A DNA stretch of 64,000 nucleotides from Pseudorhizobium pelagicum (GCA_000722615.1 JOKI01000017.1:1-64000); one strand, 5' to 3'. Counted from the stretch's first letter, positions 17,153 through 26,644 are shown. Notes: generated by a model from the sequence alone, not told the origin. Program-made: numbers and translations.

Positions 17153-19287
17153 TCGCTATCCTTGCGCAGCCAGACGTGGTTGTCGTGGAAGGCGGCGCCG
17201 CCGTAGGGCGCCACGGCATCGCCGCCGGTCAGGACGTTGATGCCTTCGCCATCGAGATGCGCCTTGTTCGGCCACAGGCCCTCGGCGATCAGCACGCCGG
17301 GCCGGGCGCCGGACACGATACGCGCATGCAGGCGAATCTCGCCGCGGCTGTTGCCCAGCCGGACGACGTCGCCGTCAACGATGCCCAGAGCGGCTGCATC
17401 GGAGGGCTCGACCATGACTTCGGGGCGGCCTTCCTTTTGCACGGAGCTTGGCGTCTCGGCGAAGGTGGAGTTCAGGAAGCTGCGCGCCGGAGACGTGGCG
17501 AGGCGGAACGGATGCTCGGCATCGGCAACCTCGATCACCTCGACGTAATCGGGAAACTGCGGCAGCGCGGCCACCGGGCCCATGGCGCCGATGCTCTTCG
17601 GCGGTCGGTTCGGAGACGGGCCGTTGGCCCAGTCGGGACTGAATCGGAATTTTCCGTCCGGATAGCCGAAGCCCTTGAGGTAATGGGCCGTCTCGAAATC
17701 CGGCTGCGCATCGATCCAGCGCTCAAGCGCCAGCGTCTCATAACCCGGCCAGCCGCTGGCGGCGAGCATGCCGTCGATGTGTTCGCGCTCGGACAGACCG
17801 AAGCCGGGGTAGTCGGAGACGCCGAGGCGGCGGGCGAGTTCCTCGATGACGAAGAGGTTGGTGCGCACCGTTTCCGGCGGTTCGACGAGCTTCGGGCCGA
17901 GCAGGATATGGTTCTGACCGCCCGCGCGGTAGAGGTCGTCATGCTCGACGAACATCGTCGCCGGCAGCACGATATCGGCGATTTCCGCCGTCTCGGTCAT
18001 GAACTGCTCGTGCACGGCGACGAACAGGTCGTCGCGCTGGAAGCCCTGCTTCACCAGGCGCTGCTCGGGCGCGACGTTCATCGGGTTGGTGTTCTGGATC
18101 AGCAGCGCCGTCACCGGCCCACGATGGCGCAGCGCCTCGGCGTCGCCCGTCAGCACGCGGCCGATCTGCGACTGGTCAAGCATGCGGATGTCCGGGTCGG
18201 CGTAGGCCGTGCCCATCAGCTCGGCCTTGTTCAGGCGGAAGATGTCGCCGTTGTTATGGAAGGCGCCGCCGCCCTCGTGCTGCCAGGAGCCCAGCACCGT
18301 GGAGATGGAGAGCGCGGCATGCATCGAGACGGTGCCATTGCGCTGGCGGGCAAAGCCGTAGCCGAGGCGGAAGAAGGTTTTCGGCGTCGTTCCGACGAGG
18401 CGGGCAAAGGCCTCGATCTCTTCGACGGAGAGCCCGGTGATGGCCGACGCCCATTCCGGCGTCTTCGTGCGCAGATGCGCCTCAAGGCCGGCCGGATCAT
18501 CGGCGAAGCGGGCCATGTAGGCGCGATCGGCATAGCCGTCGCGGAAGGCGATGTGCATGACGGCGCAGGCGAGCGCGGCGTCGGTCCCGGGCTTCAGGAT
18601 GAGGCCCATGTCGGCCTGCTTCATCGTCGGATTGTCGTAGATGTCGACGACGACGATCTTCGCGCCGCGTTCCTTGCGGGCCTTCACCGCATGGGTCATC
18701 ACGTTGATCTGGGTGGAGACCGCATTGGTGCCCCAGATGACGACGCAGTCGGACTTGGCCATCTCGCGCGGATCGGGGCCGCGCAGGGCGCCGGTTCCCA
18801 TGACGTAGCCGGTCCAGGCCATGTTGGTGCAGATGGAGCCGAAGAAGCCGGAATATTTCTTCGCATGCCGCAACCGCTCGATGGAGTCGCGCTGCACCTG
18901 GCCCATGGTCCCGGCATAGAAATAGGGCCAGACGGCTTCGGAACCGTGCAGTGCTTCCGCCTTCACGAAGGCCTCGGCGATCTCGTCGAGTGCGTCGTTC
19001 CAGGAAATTTCCAGCCAGGCGCCCTCGCCCTTGGCGCCGATACGGCGTCGGGGCGTGAGCAGCCGTCGCGGATGGTAGAGGCGTTCGGTGTAGCGGGCGA
19101 CCTTGGCGCAGATGACGCCTGCGGTATAAGTGTTCTCGCTGGAGCCGCGAACACGGCCGATGCGGCCCTCTGCCGTCAGGTCGACATCGAGCGCGCAGGC
19201 GGACGGGCAATCGTGCGGGCAGACCGTATGGCCGACACGGGAGACATTCGAGGCAGCTTTCGCCGTGATCGGGGTCGCAAGGTTCAT
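17149..19287 (-). CDS. molybdopterin oxidoreductase of the DMSO reductase superfamily
   Basis: A 712-residue cytoplasmic molybdoenzyme without a twin-arginine signal. Cysteines 23, 27, 31 and 60 (CPHDCPSAC ... VICAKV) form the N-terminal [4Fe-4S] site. Cys153 in FFGSICTNMAWTGY aligns with the molybdenum-ligand position of formate dehydrogenase and NapA. The bis-MGD binding regions are recognisable at VIWGTNAVSTQINVM and IQNTNPMNVAPEQ, and a C-terminal MopB_CT domain covers about residues 600-700. The physiological substrate is unknown. No membrane anchor or electron-transfer subunit is encoded nearby. It is coupled to nudK downstream, an unusual pairing. Confidence 0.9.
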   Translation of the reverse strand: MNLATPITAKAASNVSRVGHTVCPHDCPSACALDVDLTAEGRIGRVRGSSENTYTAGVICAKVARYTERLYHPRRLLTPRRRIGAKGEGAWLEISWNDALDEIAEAFVKAEALHGSEAVWPYFYAGTMGQVQRDSIERLRHAKKYSGFFGSICTNMAWTGYVMGTGALRGPDPREMAKSDCVVIWGTNAVSTQINVMTHAVKARKERGAKIVVVDIYDNPTMKQADMGLILKPGTDAALACAVMHIAFRDGYADRAYMARFADDPAGLEAHLRTKTPEWASAITGLSVEEIEAFARLVGTTPKTFFRLGYGFARQRNGTVSMHAALSISTVLGSWQHEGGGAFHNNGDIFRLNKAELMGTAYADPDIRMLDQSQIGRVLTGDAEALRHRGPVTALLIQNTNPMNVAPEQRLVKQGFQRDDLFVAVHEQFMTETAEIADIVLPATMFVEHDDLYRAGGQNHILLGPKLVEPPETVRTNLFVIEELARRLGVSDYPGFGLSEREHIDGMLAASGWPGYETLALERWIDAQPDFETAHYLKGFGYPDGKFRFSPDWANGPSPNRPPKSIGAMGPVAALPQFPDYVEVIEVADAEHPFRLATSPARSFLNSTFAETPSSVQKEGRPEVMVEPSDAAALGIVDGDVVRLGNSRGEIRLHARIVSGARPGVLIAEGLWPNKAHLDGEGINVLTGGDAVAPYGGAAFHDNHVWLRKDSE

Positions 19288-19370
19288 GGGTTTTCTATAT
19301 GCGAAGGTGAAGGCTGCAAAAAGCGTGATCTGCAGTTCATCAATTTAATTCATCCGGGGCAGAAGCAGGC

Positions 19371-20246
19371 ATGAACTATCGGCACATCTACCATGCGGGC
19401 AATTTCGCCGACGTGCTCAAGCATGCGGTGCTTTCGGGTCTCGTCGTCTACATGCAGAAGAAGGACAAGGCTTTCCGGATGCTCGACACGCATGCCGGAA
19501 TCGGACTCTACGACCTGTCCTCCGAGGAGGCGCAGAAGACCGGCGAATGGCGTGACGGCATCGGCCGGCTGATGGCGGCCGAGCTGCCGCCCAAGGCAGC
19601 CGAGCTGCTGGCGCCCTACCTTTCCGCCATCCGCGAACTCAACCCGGGCCCCGACCTGAAGCTGTACCCCGGCTCGCCGAAGCTGGCGCGGATGCTGTTT
19701 CGCCCGCAGGACCGCCTGTCGGCAATGGAGCTGCATCCGGACGACTACAACCGGCTTTCCCGGCTGTTCGAGGGCGACTATCAGGTGCGGGTGACGGAGC
19801 TCGACGGCTGGCTGGCGCTCGGCGCCCATCTGCCGCCGAAGGAAAAGCGTGGCATCGTGCTCGTCGATCCGCCGTTCGAGGCGGAAGGCGAATACGAGCA
19901 CCTGGTCAGCGGCCTGGCCAATGCCTACCGCCGCTTCCCCGGCGGCACCTACTGCCTGTGGTACCCCTTGAAGAAGACGGCGCCGATCAAGGCCTTCCAC
20001 CAGGCATTGCAGGCGCTCGACATCCCGAAGATGCTCTGCACCGAACTGACGGTCTGCAGCGACCGCGAGACGGAGGGGCTGAACGGCTCGGGACTGGTGA
20101 TCGTCAATCCGCCCTTCACGCTGAAGGAGGAACTGCACGTGATGCTGCCTGTCCTCAAGGAGGCCATGGCCCGGGATCGATTTGCCTCGCAGCGCGCCTT
20201 CTGGCTGCGCGGCGAGGAAGTCGATCAGGATTCTTCCGAGGACTGA
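19371..20246 (+). CDS. rlmJ: 23S rRNA (adenine-2030-N6)-methyltransferase
   Basis: A 291-residue SAM-dependent methyltransferase of the RlmJ family that methylates A2030 of 23S rRNA. The diagnostic N-terminus MNYRHIYHAGNFADVLKHA is present, followed by DTHAGIGLYDL (SAM site, about residues 42-52) and the catalytic motif IVLVDPPFEAEGEYEHL (about 165-181), which contains DPPF. LCLWYPLKK-like text (TYCLWYPLKKT) and the terminal VIVNPPFTLKEEL complete the family pattern. It is divergent from the molybdoenzyme with 83 bp between the starts. Its 3' end overlaps the convergent membrane-protein gene by 22 bp. Confidence 0.95.
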   Translation: MNYRHIYHAGNFADVLKHAVLSGLVVYMQKKDKAFRMLDTHAGIGLYDLSSEEAQKTGEWRDGIGRLMAAELPPKAAELLAPYLSAIRELNPGPDLKLYPGSPKLARMLFRPQDRLSAMELHPDDYNRLSRLFEGDYQVRVTELDGWLALGAHLPPKEKRGIVLVDPPFEAEGEYEHLVSGLANAYRRFPGGTYCLWYPLKKTAPIKAFHQALQALDIPKMLCTELTVCSDRETEGLNGSGLVIVNPPFTLKEELHVMLPVLKEAMARDRFASQRAFWLRGEEVDQDSSED

Positions 20247-21169
20247 GTGGCCCGGAACTGGGTCCGCTCGAACACGAAGATCACTCCGAGCGCGATGGCG
20301 AACGGGATCAGCAGGTAGAAAAGCCTGAAGACCAGCAGCGCGGCGATCACGTCGGCCGGGTCCATGTCCGGCAGTCCCATGACGAAGACCAGTTCCAGAA
20401 CGCCGAGACCACCCGGCGCGTGGGAGATCAGGGCTGCGGAGAAGGACACGAGGAAGATCCCGAGAACGACGATGAAGCCGGGATTGCCCACTTCGGGCAG
20501 CGCGAAATAGATGATGCCGGCAGCGCCGATCAGCTCGAGCGGGCCGATGATCAGCTGCGACAGGACGAAACGGGGCGACGGATAGGTGAGCTGCGTCCCG
20601 CCGATCGTGACCGGCGGCAGGCGCAGAAAGCTTGCGGCGACGTAGAGGGCAACAAGCGCCAGGATCACGTAGCCCGTGGCGGATGAGGCGCTGATGGCGA
20701 AGCCGTCGCCGAACCGCTCGATGATGTGAGGCTTCAGGACCAGCACCAGCCCGGCCAGCACCAGCGTCCCGAGGATGAAGGTGAAGGAGCAGAGGGCGAT
20801 CAGTCCGCCGATCTCGCGGGCGCTCAGCCCCTTGGACGAATAGGCCCTGTAGCGCACCACGCCGCCGGAGATGACGGAGGCGCCGACATTGTGGGACAGT
20901 GCATAGGTGGTGAAGGACGAGACCGTGATGAACCACAGGTTGACGTTCTTGCCGAGCTGCATGAGCGCAATGCGGTCGTAGCCGGCGAGCGCCGCGTAAG
21001 CGACCAGTGTCGACGCGCCCGCAAGCAGCCAGTGCATGGCGGAAATCGCCATCAGGCTGTCCCAGACGTCATCCAGCGAAAGTCCACGCAGTTCCTTGTA
21101 GAGAAGCCAGCCGCAAACAGCTATCGTCGCCGCGCCCACCACGGGCCAGAGATATTTCTTCAGGGTCAT
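20225..21169 (-). CDS. YbhN/UPF0104-type membrane protein (LPG synthase flippase domain only)
   Basis: A 314-residue protein with about eight membrane segments, starting MTLKKYLWPVVGAA. It matches the lysylphosphatidylglycerol synthase transmembrane region (TYALSHNVGASVISGGVVRY, GGLIALCSFTF, SHAPGGLGVLELVFV) but lacks the C-terminal aminoacyl-transferase domain. The likely role is therefore lipid movement or an accessory function, not phosphatidylglycerol lysylation. The start 11 codons inside a longer frame is preferred, because the first helix begins there. Its 3' end overlaps rlmJ by 22 bp on the opposite strand. The divergent neighbour is the RNase T2 gene. Confidence 0.88.
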   Translation of the reverse strand: MTLKKYLWPVVGAATIAVCGWLLYKELRGLSLDDVWDSLMAISAMHWLLAGASTLVAYAALAGYDRIALMQLGKNVNLWFITVSSFTTYALSHNVGASVISGGVVRYRAYSSKGLSAREIGGLIALCSFTFILGTLVLAGLVLVLKPHIIERFGDGFAISASSATGYVILALVALYVAASFLRLPPVTIGGTQLTYPSPRFVLSQLIIGPLELIGAAGIIYFALPEVGNPGFIVVLGIFLVSFSAALISHAPGGLGVLELVFVMGLPDMDPADVIAALLVFRLFYLLIPFAIALGVIFVFERTQFRATQSSEES

Positions 21170-21252
21170 TCCGTCTTGCCGATCTTCGCTCCTCCAAAGC
21201 ATATCAGCGACTGCAGGGCGTTCGCCGACTCGCCTACATTGGAGGCTATAGA

Positions 21253-21900
21253 TTGAGGTATCAACCTTTCAGGGTCGTTTTTGCTGCCTTGTGCCTTGCC
21301 GCATCGACCGGTGCCGCATTCGGGCAGTCGTCCGGCTTCGATTTCTATGTCCTTTCCCTCTCCTGGTCGCCCACCTACTGCGCATCGCCGCAGGGACAAC
21401 GTAGTTCACAACAATGCGATGGCGAGGGCGATTATGCTTTCGTCGTGCATGGGCTCTGGCCGCAGCGCGAGCAGGGCTATCCGGAATTCTGCCCGAGCCG
21501 CGAGCCGCAGCGGGTGCCCCAGGCACTCGGAGAGACAATGTTCGACATCATGCCGTCGATGGGGCTGATCGGCCACCAGTGGCGCAAGCACGGAAGCTGC
21601 AGCGGGCTCAGCCAGTCCGACTATCTCTCTCAGACCCGGGCGGCCTTCGAGCGCGTCGTCATCCCCACCGCGCTCGCCGAGGGTGAAAACCGGCTGACGC
21701 TGTCGGCGGCGGACATCGAGACGGCCTTCGTCGCGGCCAATCCCGGCATGAGCGCAGGCGGCATTGCCGCCAGCTGCGAGGGCCGGCTGCTGGAGGAGGT
21801 GCGGATCTGCCTGACCAAGGACCTGCAGTTCCGCGACTGCGCGGAAGTGGACCGCCGCGGCTGCCGGCTCGACCGCATCGAGCTGCCGCCGGTCAACTGA
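21253..21900 (+). CDS. periplasmic ribonuclease T2 family protein
   Basis: A 215-residue secreted RNase. The start is a TTG at 21253, chosen because a strong GGAGG (21241-21245) sits 7 nt upstream and a clean signal peptide follows (MRYQPFRVVFAALCLAASTG, cleavage after GAAFG). The CAS1 motif VVHGLWPQ holds His66, and CAS2 reads HQWRKHGSC with Lys112 and His113. Canonical RNase T2 has HEW here, so the usual catalytic glutamate is glutamine (Gln109). Cysteines suitable for disulfides are present. Such enzymes scavenge RNA in the periplasm. The gene precedes a GST by 27 bp. Confidence 0.9.
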   Translation: MRYQPFRVVFAALCLAASTGAAFGQSSGFDFYVLSLSWSPTYCASPQGQRSSQQCDGEGDYAFVVHGLWPQREQGYPEFCPSREPQRVPQALGETMFDIMPSMGLIGHQWRKHGSCSGLSQSDYLSQTRAAFERVVIPTALAEGENRLTLSAADIETAFVAANPGMSAGGIAASCEGRLLEEVRICLTKDLQFRDCAEVDRRGCRLDRIELPPVN

Positions 21901-21927
21901 ACAAGATCACCATCCAAGGAAACATCC

Positions 21928-22527
21928 ATGAAGCTTCTCTATTCCCCCGCCTCCCCCTATGCCGCCAAGGTGCGCATGGCAGCCCGCCAGGCCGGCATCG
22001 ACCTCCAGACCGTGGTCACCGCCACGGGCGACAATCCGCCGGAACTCCTGACCAACAATCCGCTCGGCAAGATCCCGACGCTGCTGCGCGACGGCGAGCC
22101 GCCGATCTACGACAGCGTCGCCATCATGCACTACCTCGACCGGCTGTCGGGCGGGATGCTTTATCCGAAGAAGGACCCGAAGCGGACGGACGCCGAGGTG
22201 CTGGAGGCGCTCTGCGACGGCATGATGGACAGCCTGCTGGCGATCATGAACGAGAAACGCAGCCGTCCCGAGGACAAGGTGCACCAGCCCTGGCTCGACA
22301 AGCAGTGGGACAAGGTGAGCCGGGCGCTCGACCACCTGAACGGCCACCTGCCGAAGACCGGCAAGAAGCTTCACGGCGGCCATTTCGCGCTGGCGGCGGT
22401 GCTGAGCTATCTGGATCTCCGCTTCGACGACAAGAACTGGCGAGATGGCCGGCCGGACCTGGCGCAATGGCCGGAGGCCTTCCTGAAGCGATTTCCGGAC
22501 TATGCCGAACTGAAGGCAAGCGCCTGA
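21928..22527 (+). CDS. glutathione S-transferase family protein
   Basis: A 199-residue protein with an N-terminal thioredoxin fold (MKLLYSPASPYAAKVRMAAR, residues 1-20; NNPLGKIPTLL about 48-58; YDSVAIMHYLD about 67-77) and an all-helical C-terminal domain. The SPASPYAAKV start and overall size resemble the YibF-like GST branch. The likely reaction is glutathione conjugation or a related thiol reaction, with unknown substrate. AAGGAA is in front of the ATG. It is followed by a strong bidirectional hairpin shared with the convergent outer-membrane protein gene. Confidence 0.92.
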   Translation: MKLLYSPASPYAAKVRMAARQAGIDLQTVVTATGDNPPELLTNNPLGKIPTLLRDGEPPIYDSVAIMHYLDRLSGGMLYPKKDPKRTDAEVLEALCDGMMDSLLAIMNEKRSRPEDKVHQPWLDKQWDKVSRALDHLNGHLPKTGKKLHGGHFALAAVLSYLDLRFDDKNWRDGRPDLAQWPEAFLKRFPDYAELKASA

Positions 22528-22533
22528 AACGAA

Positions 22534-22563
22534 AAATGCCGGTGACCAAGGTCACCGGCATTT
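22534..22563. terminator. bidirectional terminator between gst and omp
   Basis: A perfect 13-bp stem (22534-22546 with 22551-22563) and a 4-nt loop, flanked by A runs on the left and T residues on the right. It should work for both convergent genes. Confidence 0.8.
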
Positions 22564-22585
22564 CCTTGACGGGTTCGATCAGGGA

Positions 22586-23221
22586 TCAGAACTTGACGCC
22601 GACGCCGACCTTGACGCTGTGGTCGTCGTAACCGCTCGAGACCGGGCCGGAGTTGAGGTTGTAGGTGTCGCTGCCGAAGTCGGTGTAGCGATATTCAACG
22701 CGGGCCGTGATGTTGTCGGTAACCAGGGCTTCCGCACCGGCGCCGACCGTGTAGCCGACCGCCGTCTTGCTGTCGGACGACGTGGTGTCGGACAGTTCGT
22801 TGTCCTGGAGGGCCACACCGGCCGTACCGTAGATCAGGAAGGGGTTGAGGTCGTAACCGACGCGAGCGCGGGCAGAACCGTTCAGGCCGGCTTCACCGGT
22901 GACGCCGGGAGCGACAACACCTTCTTCGCCGTTCTTGCCGATGTCGGCTTCGACACCGTAGACGATCTTGCCGCTCTGCATGTTGTAACCGCCGTAGGCA
23001 CCGCCACCGAAGGCGCCGTCACGGTCGGAACCGTCGAACCGGCCCTTGTCGTAGGCACCATAGGCACCGAGGTAGAAGCCGCTCCAGTCCGAAACCGGCG
23101 CCGGCTGCTCGTAGGCAACAGGTGCCTGCGGGATCTGGTCAACCGCATCGGCAGCGTTGGCAGCCGAGAAGGCGGTGAGCGTGGCGGCCGAAGCCAGCAG
23201 GGTTGCGATAAAGGTCCGCAT
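22586..23221 (-). CDS. Omp25/Omp31-type outer membrane beta-barrel protein
   Basis: A 211-residue outer-membrane protein. The first 23 residues are a signal peptide (MRTFIATLLASAATLTAFSA then ANA). A proline-rich linker precedes the WSGFYLGAYGAYDKG motif typical of the Omp25/Omp31 and porin-like family. The rest is an eight-stranded barrel pattern with repeated glycine and aromatic turns, ending ...HSVKVGVGVKF with the terminal phenylalanine required for barrel assembly. The coding region looks highly biased toward preferred codons, consistent with strong expression. A long upstream region with hairpins probably carries its regulation. Confidence 0.92.
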   Translation of the reverse strand: MRTFIATLLASAATLTAFSAANAADAVDQIPQAPVAYEQPAPVSDWSGFYLGAYGAYDKGRFDGSDRDGAFGGGAYGGYNMQSGKIVYGVEADIGKNGEEGVVAPGVTGEAGLNGSARARVGYDLNPFLIYGTAGVALQDNELSDTTSSDSKTAVGYTVGAGAEALVTDNITARVEYRYTDFGSDTYNLNSGPVSSGYDDHSVKVGVGVKF

Positions 23222-23683
23222 ATAAAATCTCCTTTTGCTTTGCAGGGACTGTGTCGCAACGGGAATGTTGCGTCGGCTCCCTGTCCGCTGACGGCGAAGA
23301 TGGTGTGCAATTGAGGACAGGAGAGAGCCGAAATGTGAATTGATTGTGGCCCGCGAATGGCGAAAGGGTGATGTTGCATCGCCGCAACATAATGTTTTTT
23401 AACCATAATTTCATTTCGAGCCAATCGGGCGGCAAATTTCGTCAAAGCCGCCCTTCGCAGCCGGACCGATTAGCGAAACCTTAACCAAGCGTCTCGGGGA
23501 TCGGCGGCAGGATCGCTGCGCGGAGACAAGCGGCGAGAATGGCGGTCGGTCGCTTCTTTCATTGAAGCCTCCGACGCACTACCTCTAGGGCATTCACCAG
23601 GATGCGATTCGAGGCCCGCACCGTGAGCGCTGCAGCGCGGACTTCGCGCACCGCCGCTGACGGAAACGGGCAAAGAGGACGGA
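23222..23683. promoter_or_regulatory. 462-bp divergent intergenic region between omp and uvrC
   Basis: No gene was seen. It holds two inverted repeats with the same arms, CGCAAC-N6-GTTGCG (23255-23272, in the omp leader) and ATGTTGC-N6-GCAACAT (23371-23390). Next to the latter is an A/T-rich stretch with TTAACCAT (23399-23406), a CtrA-like half-site. AAAGGAG near 23230 (minus strand) is the omp ribosome site; AGAGGACGGA serves uvrC. I could not assign exact promoters. Confidence 0.45.
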
Positions 23684-25714
23684 ATGAATTCAGCGAAGCT
23701 GCCGGATGGCGGCGTTCTCTACGACGAAACGGAAGACGACGAGGACGAAGGCCTGCCGGTCGTCCCGGAGATCGAGCGCGCGCTCGGGATCGACTGGAGA
23801 GAAGGCTGGAAGAATGAAAGCGGGCTAAAGGGTGCGGACCTGATCGCCGAATTCGTCAAGCACCTGCCGAACGCGCCGGGCGTCTACCGCATGTTCAACG
23901 AGGCCGGCGACGTCATGTATGTCGGCAAGGCGCGCAGCCTGAAGAAGCGCGTCGGCAACTATGCCCAGGGCCGCGTCCACTCCAACCGGCTCTCGCGCAT
24001 GGTGCGCGACACGACCCACATGGAATTCGTCACGACGCGGACGGAGACCGAGGCGCTGCTGCTGGAGGCCAACCTCATCAAGCGCCTGCGCCCGCGCTTC
24101 AACGTGCTGCTGCGCGACGACAAGTCGTTTCCCTACATCCTGATCACCGGCGACCACCGGGCGCCAGCCATCTTCAAGCACCGCGGCGCACGCGCCCGCA
24201 AGGGCGACTATTTCGGCCCGTTCGCCTCGGCAAGTGCCGTCGGGCGGACCATCAATTCGCTGCAGCGAGCCTTCCTGCTTCGGACCTGCACCGACAGCGT
24301 CTTCGAGACCCGCACCCGCCCCTGCCTGCTCTACCAGATCAAGCGCTGCTCCGGCCCCTGCACCCATGAGATCAGCGACGAGGGCTATGCCGAGCTTGTC
24401 GGCGAGGCAAAGGATTTCCTCTCCGGCAAGAGCCAGAACGTCAAGTCTGCGATTGCCCGGCAGATGGCGGAGGCGTCCGAGGACCTCGATTTCGAGCGCG
24501 CCGCGATCTACCGCGACCGCCTCGCGTCGCTCAGCCACGTGCAGAGCCATCAGGGCATCAATCCGGCCGGTGTCGACGAGGCGGATGTGTTCGCCATCCA
24601 TCACGACGGCGGGCTGACCTGCATCCAGGTCTTCTTCTTCCGGACCGGCCAGAACTGGGGCAACCGCGCCTATTTCCCGAAGGCGGACCCGCAGATGACG
24701 GGCGCCGAGGTGCTGAACGCCTTCCTGGCGCAGTTCTACGACGACAAGCCGGTGCCGAAGCAGATCCTGCTGTCCGAGGCCGTCGAGGAGCAGGGCCTGC
24801 TGGCGCTGGCGCTTTCGGAAAAGGCAACCCACAAGGTGACGATCCTCGTTCCCCAGCGGGGCGAGAAACGGGATCTCGTGGATCACGTGCTGGGCAATGC
24901 CCGCGAGGCGCATGGGCGAAAGCTGGCGGAGACGGCGTCGCAGGGACGGCTGCTGCAGGGCTTTGCCGAGACCTTCGGCCTCTCTTACGTGCCGCGCCGG
25001 ATCGAGATCTACGACAACTCGCACATCATGGGCACAAATGCCGTAGGCGGCATGGTGGTGGCGGGGCCGGAAGGCCTCGTGAAGAGCCAGTACCGCAAGT
25101 TCAACATCAAATCGACGGAGATCACCCCCGGCGACGACTTCGGGATGATGCGCGAGGTGATGACCCGCCGCTTCAGCCGCCTCCTCAAGGAAGAAGGCAG
25201 GCCGGACCGATCGCAGGCGCCGGCAGAGGATGCCGCCGACGCGCCCTTCCCCGCCTGGCCCGACGTGATCCTGATCGATGGGGGTCAGGGTCAGATGACG
25301 GCGGTGCGCACGATCCTCGACGAACTGGGGATCCGCGACGTCGTTACCGCGATCGGCGTTGCCAAGGGTGTCGACCGCGACGCCGGGCGCGAGCGGTTCT
25401 TCGCCGATGGACGCAGCGACTTCTCGCTGCCGCCCCGCGATCCGGTGCTCTATTTCGTGCAGCGGCTGCGCGACGAGGCCCACCGTTTCGCGATCGGCTC
25501 TCATAGGGCGCGCCGCAAGAAGGAGATGGTCCGCAATCCGCTCGACGAGATCTCCGGCATCGGTCCCGGCCGCAAGCGCAAGCTTCTGCAGCACTTCGGG
25601 ACAGCCAAGGCCGTCTCCCGCGCCGGGCTGAACGATCTGATGGCGGTAGAGGGTATCTCGGAGGCCGTGGCCAAGCAGATCTACCATCACTTCCACGAAA
25701 ACCAGTCCGGCTGA
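23684..25714 (+). CDS. uvrC: excinuclease ABC subunit C
   Basis: A 676-residue nucleotide-excision repair nuclease that makes both incisions with UvrB. Domains in order: a GIY-YIG nuclease ([20 protein letters not shown], about residues 65-84), a UvrB-interacting UVR segment (about 260-290), an RNase H-like nuclease ([20 protein letters not shown], about 440-460) and two helix-hairpin-helix motifs at the C-terminus ([26 protein letters not shown]). The N-terminal acidic extension of about 55 residues (ETEDDEDEG) is longer than in E. coli but common in rhizobia. AGAGGACGGA precedes the ATG. Confidence 0.97.
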   Translation: MNSAKLPDGGVLYDETEDDEDEGLPVVPEIERALGIDWREGWKNESGLKGADLIAEFVKHLPNAPGVYRMFNEAGDVMYVGKARSLKKRVGNYAQGRVHSNRLSRMVRDTTHMEFVTTRTETEALLLEANLIKRLRPRFNVLLRDDKSFPYILITGDHRAPAIFKHRGARARKGDYFGPFASASAVGRTINSLQRAFLLRTCTDSVFETRTRPCLLYQIKRCSGPCTHEISDEGYAELVGEAKDFLSGKSQNVKSAIARQMAEASEDLDFERAAIYRDRLASLSHVQSHQGINPAGVDEADVFAIHHDGGLTCIQVFFFRTGQNWGNRAYFPKADPQMTGAEVLNAFLAQFYDDKPVPKQILLSEAVEEQGLLALALSEKATHKVTILVPQRGEKRDLVDHVLGNAREAHGRKLAETASQGRLLQGFAETFGLSYVPRRIEIYDNSHIMGTNAVGGMVVAGPEGLVKSQYRKFNIKSTEITPGDDFGMMREVMTRRFSRLLKEEGRPDRSQAPAEDAADAPFPAWPDVILIDGGQGQMTAVRTILDELGIRDVVTAIGVAKGVDRDAGRERFFADGRSDFSLPPRDPVLYFVQRLRDEAHRFAIGSHRARRKKEMVRNPLDEISGIGPGRKRKLLQHFGTAKAVSRAGLNDLMAVEGISEAVAKQIYHHFHENQSG

Positions 25715-25802
25715 GGCGGCAGGATCCGGTAATTGTCTGACGTGGTGTTGACGCCTCGGGTCGGAAGGCTCAACTAAGCAGAATTGAATAACAGGTCCCG
25801 AT

Positions 25803-26390
25803 ATGGCTTCGCGCGCATACAATATTCCCAATCTGCTGACCTACGCGCGCATCGTCGCCGTACCGATCATCGTCTTGTGCTTCTTCGTCGAGGGAAAGCT
25901 CGAGAGCTCCGACTTTGCGCGCTGGACGGGACTGGCGATCTTCGTCGTCGCCTCGATCACGGACTATCTTGACGGTTATCTCGCCCGCATCTGGAACCAG
26001 ACGTCGAACATCGGGCGGATGCTCGACCCGATCGCCGACAAGTTGCTGATCGCCTCCGTGCTGTTGCTGATGGCGGCGGACGGCACGATCGCGGGCTGGT
26101 CGATCTGGGCAGCGATAGTCATCCTGTGCCGTGAAATCCTGGTCTCCGGGCTGCGCGAATATCTCGCCGCGCTGAAGGTGGCGGTGCCGGTGACCCGCAT
26201 CGCGAAATGGAAGACGACGATCCAGATGGTAGCGATCGCCTTCCTGCTGGCCGGTCCCGCCGGCGACAAGGTGCTGCCCTACACGACCGAAATGGGCATC
26301 ACGCTCCTCTGGATCGCAGCCCTGCTGACGATCTACTCCGGCTATGACTACTTCCGGGCCGGCCTCAAGCACATGGTGGAGGCGGAATGA
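25803..26390 (+). CDS. pgsA: CDP-diacylglycerol-glycerol-3-phosphate 3-phosphatidyltransferase
   Basis: A 195-residue integral membrane enzyme that makes phosphatidylglycerol phosphate. The CDP-alcohol phosphotransferase signature is complete: DYLDGYLARIWNQTSN followed by IGRMLDPIADKLL (about residues 58-86), with all three essential aspartates. Four to six membrane segments are predicted. The beginning ASRAYNIPNLLTYARI is the usual N-terminal motif. It lies 88 bp after uvrC, as in many proteobacteria. The stop overlaps the moaD start by 4 bp, so phospholipid and molybdopterin genes are coupled here. Confidence 0.97.
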   Translation: MASRAYNIPNLLTYARIVAVPIIVLCFFVEGKLESSDFARWTGLAIFVVASITDYLDGYLARIWNQTSNIGRMLDPIADKLLIASVLLLMAADGTIAGWSIWAAIVILCREILVSGLREYLAALKVAVPVTRIAKWKTTIQMVAIAFLLAGPAGDKVLPYTTEMGITLLWIAALLTIYSGYDYFRAGLKHMVEAE

Positions 26391-26644
26391 TCGTGAAGCT
26401 CGTCTATTTCGCCTGGGTGCGCGAACGCATCGGCAAGCCGGAAGAGGAGATGGAACTTCCGGACGACGTCAAGACGGTGCGCGACCTGCTCGTCTACCTG
26501 AAGACGCTGGGGGACGAATATGAGGCGGCGCTGCAGTATCCGGAGGTCATCCGGGTCGCCGTCAACCAGGAGCATGTGGAGCACCATGAGGCCATCAAGG
26601 GCGCGCGCGAGATCGGCATCTTTCCGCCGATGACGGGCGGATGA
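26387..26644 (+). CDS. moaD: molybdopterin synthase small subunit
   Basis: An 85-residue ubiquitin-like sulfur carrier that supplies the dithiolene sulfurs of molybdopterin. It ends with the required double glycine (FPPMTGG), which becomes a thiocarboxylate and inserts into the large subunit. Start and stop both overlap neighbours by 4 bp (pgsA before, moaE after), so expression is translationally coupled. The molybdopterin oxidoreductase at 17149-19287 would be a user of the cofactor. Confidence 0.96.
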   Translation: MIVKLVYFAWVRERIGKPEEEMELPDDVKTVRDLLVYLKTLGDEYEAALQYPEVIRVAVNQEHVEHHEAIKGAREIGIFPPMTGG

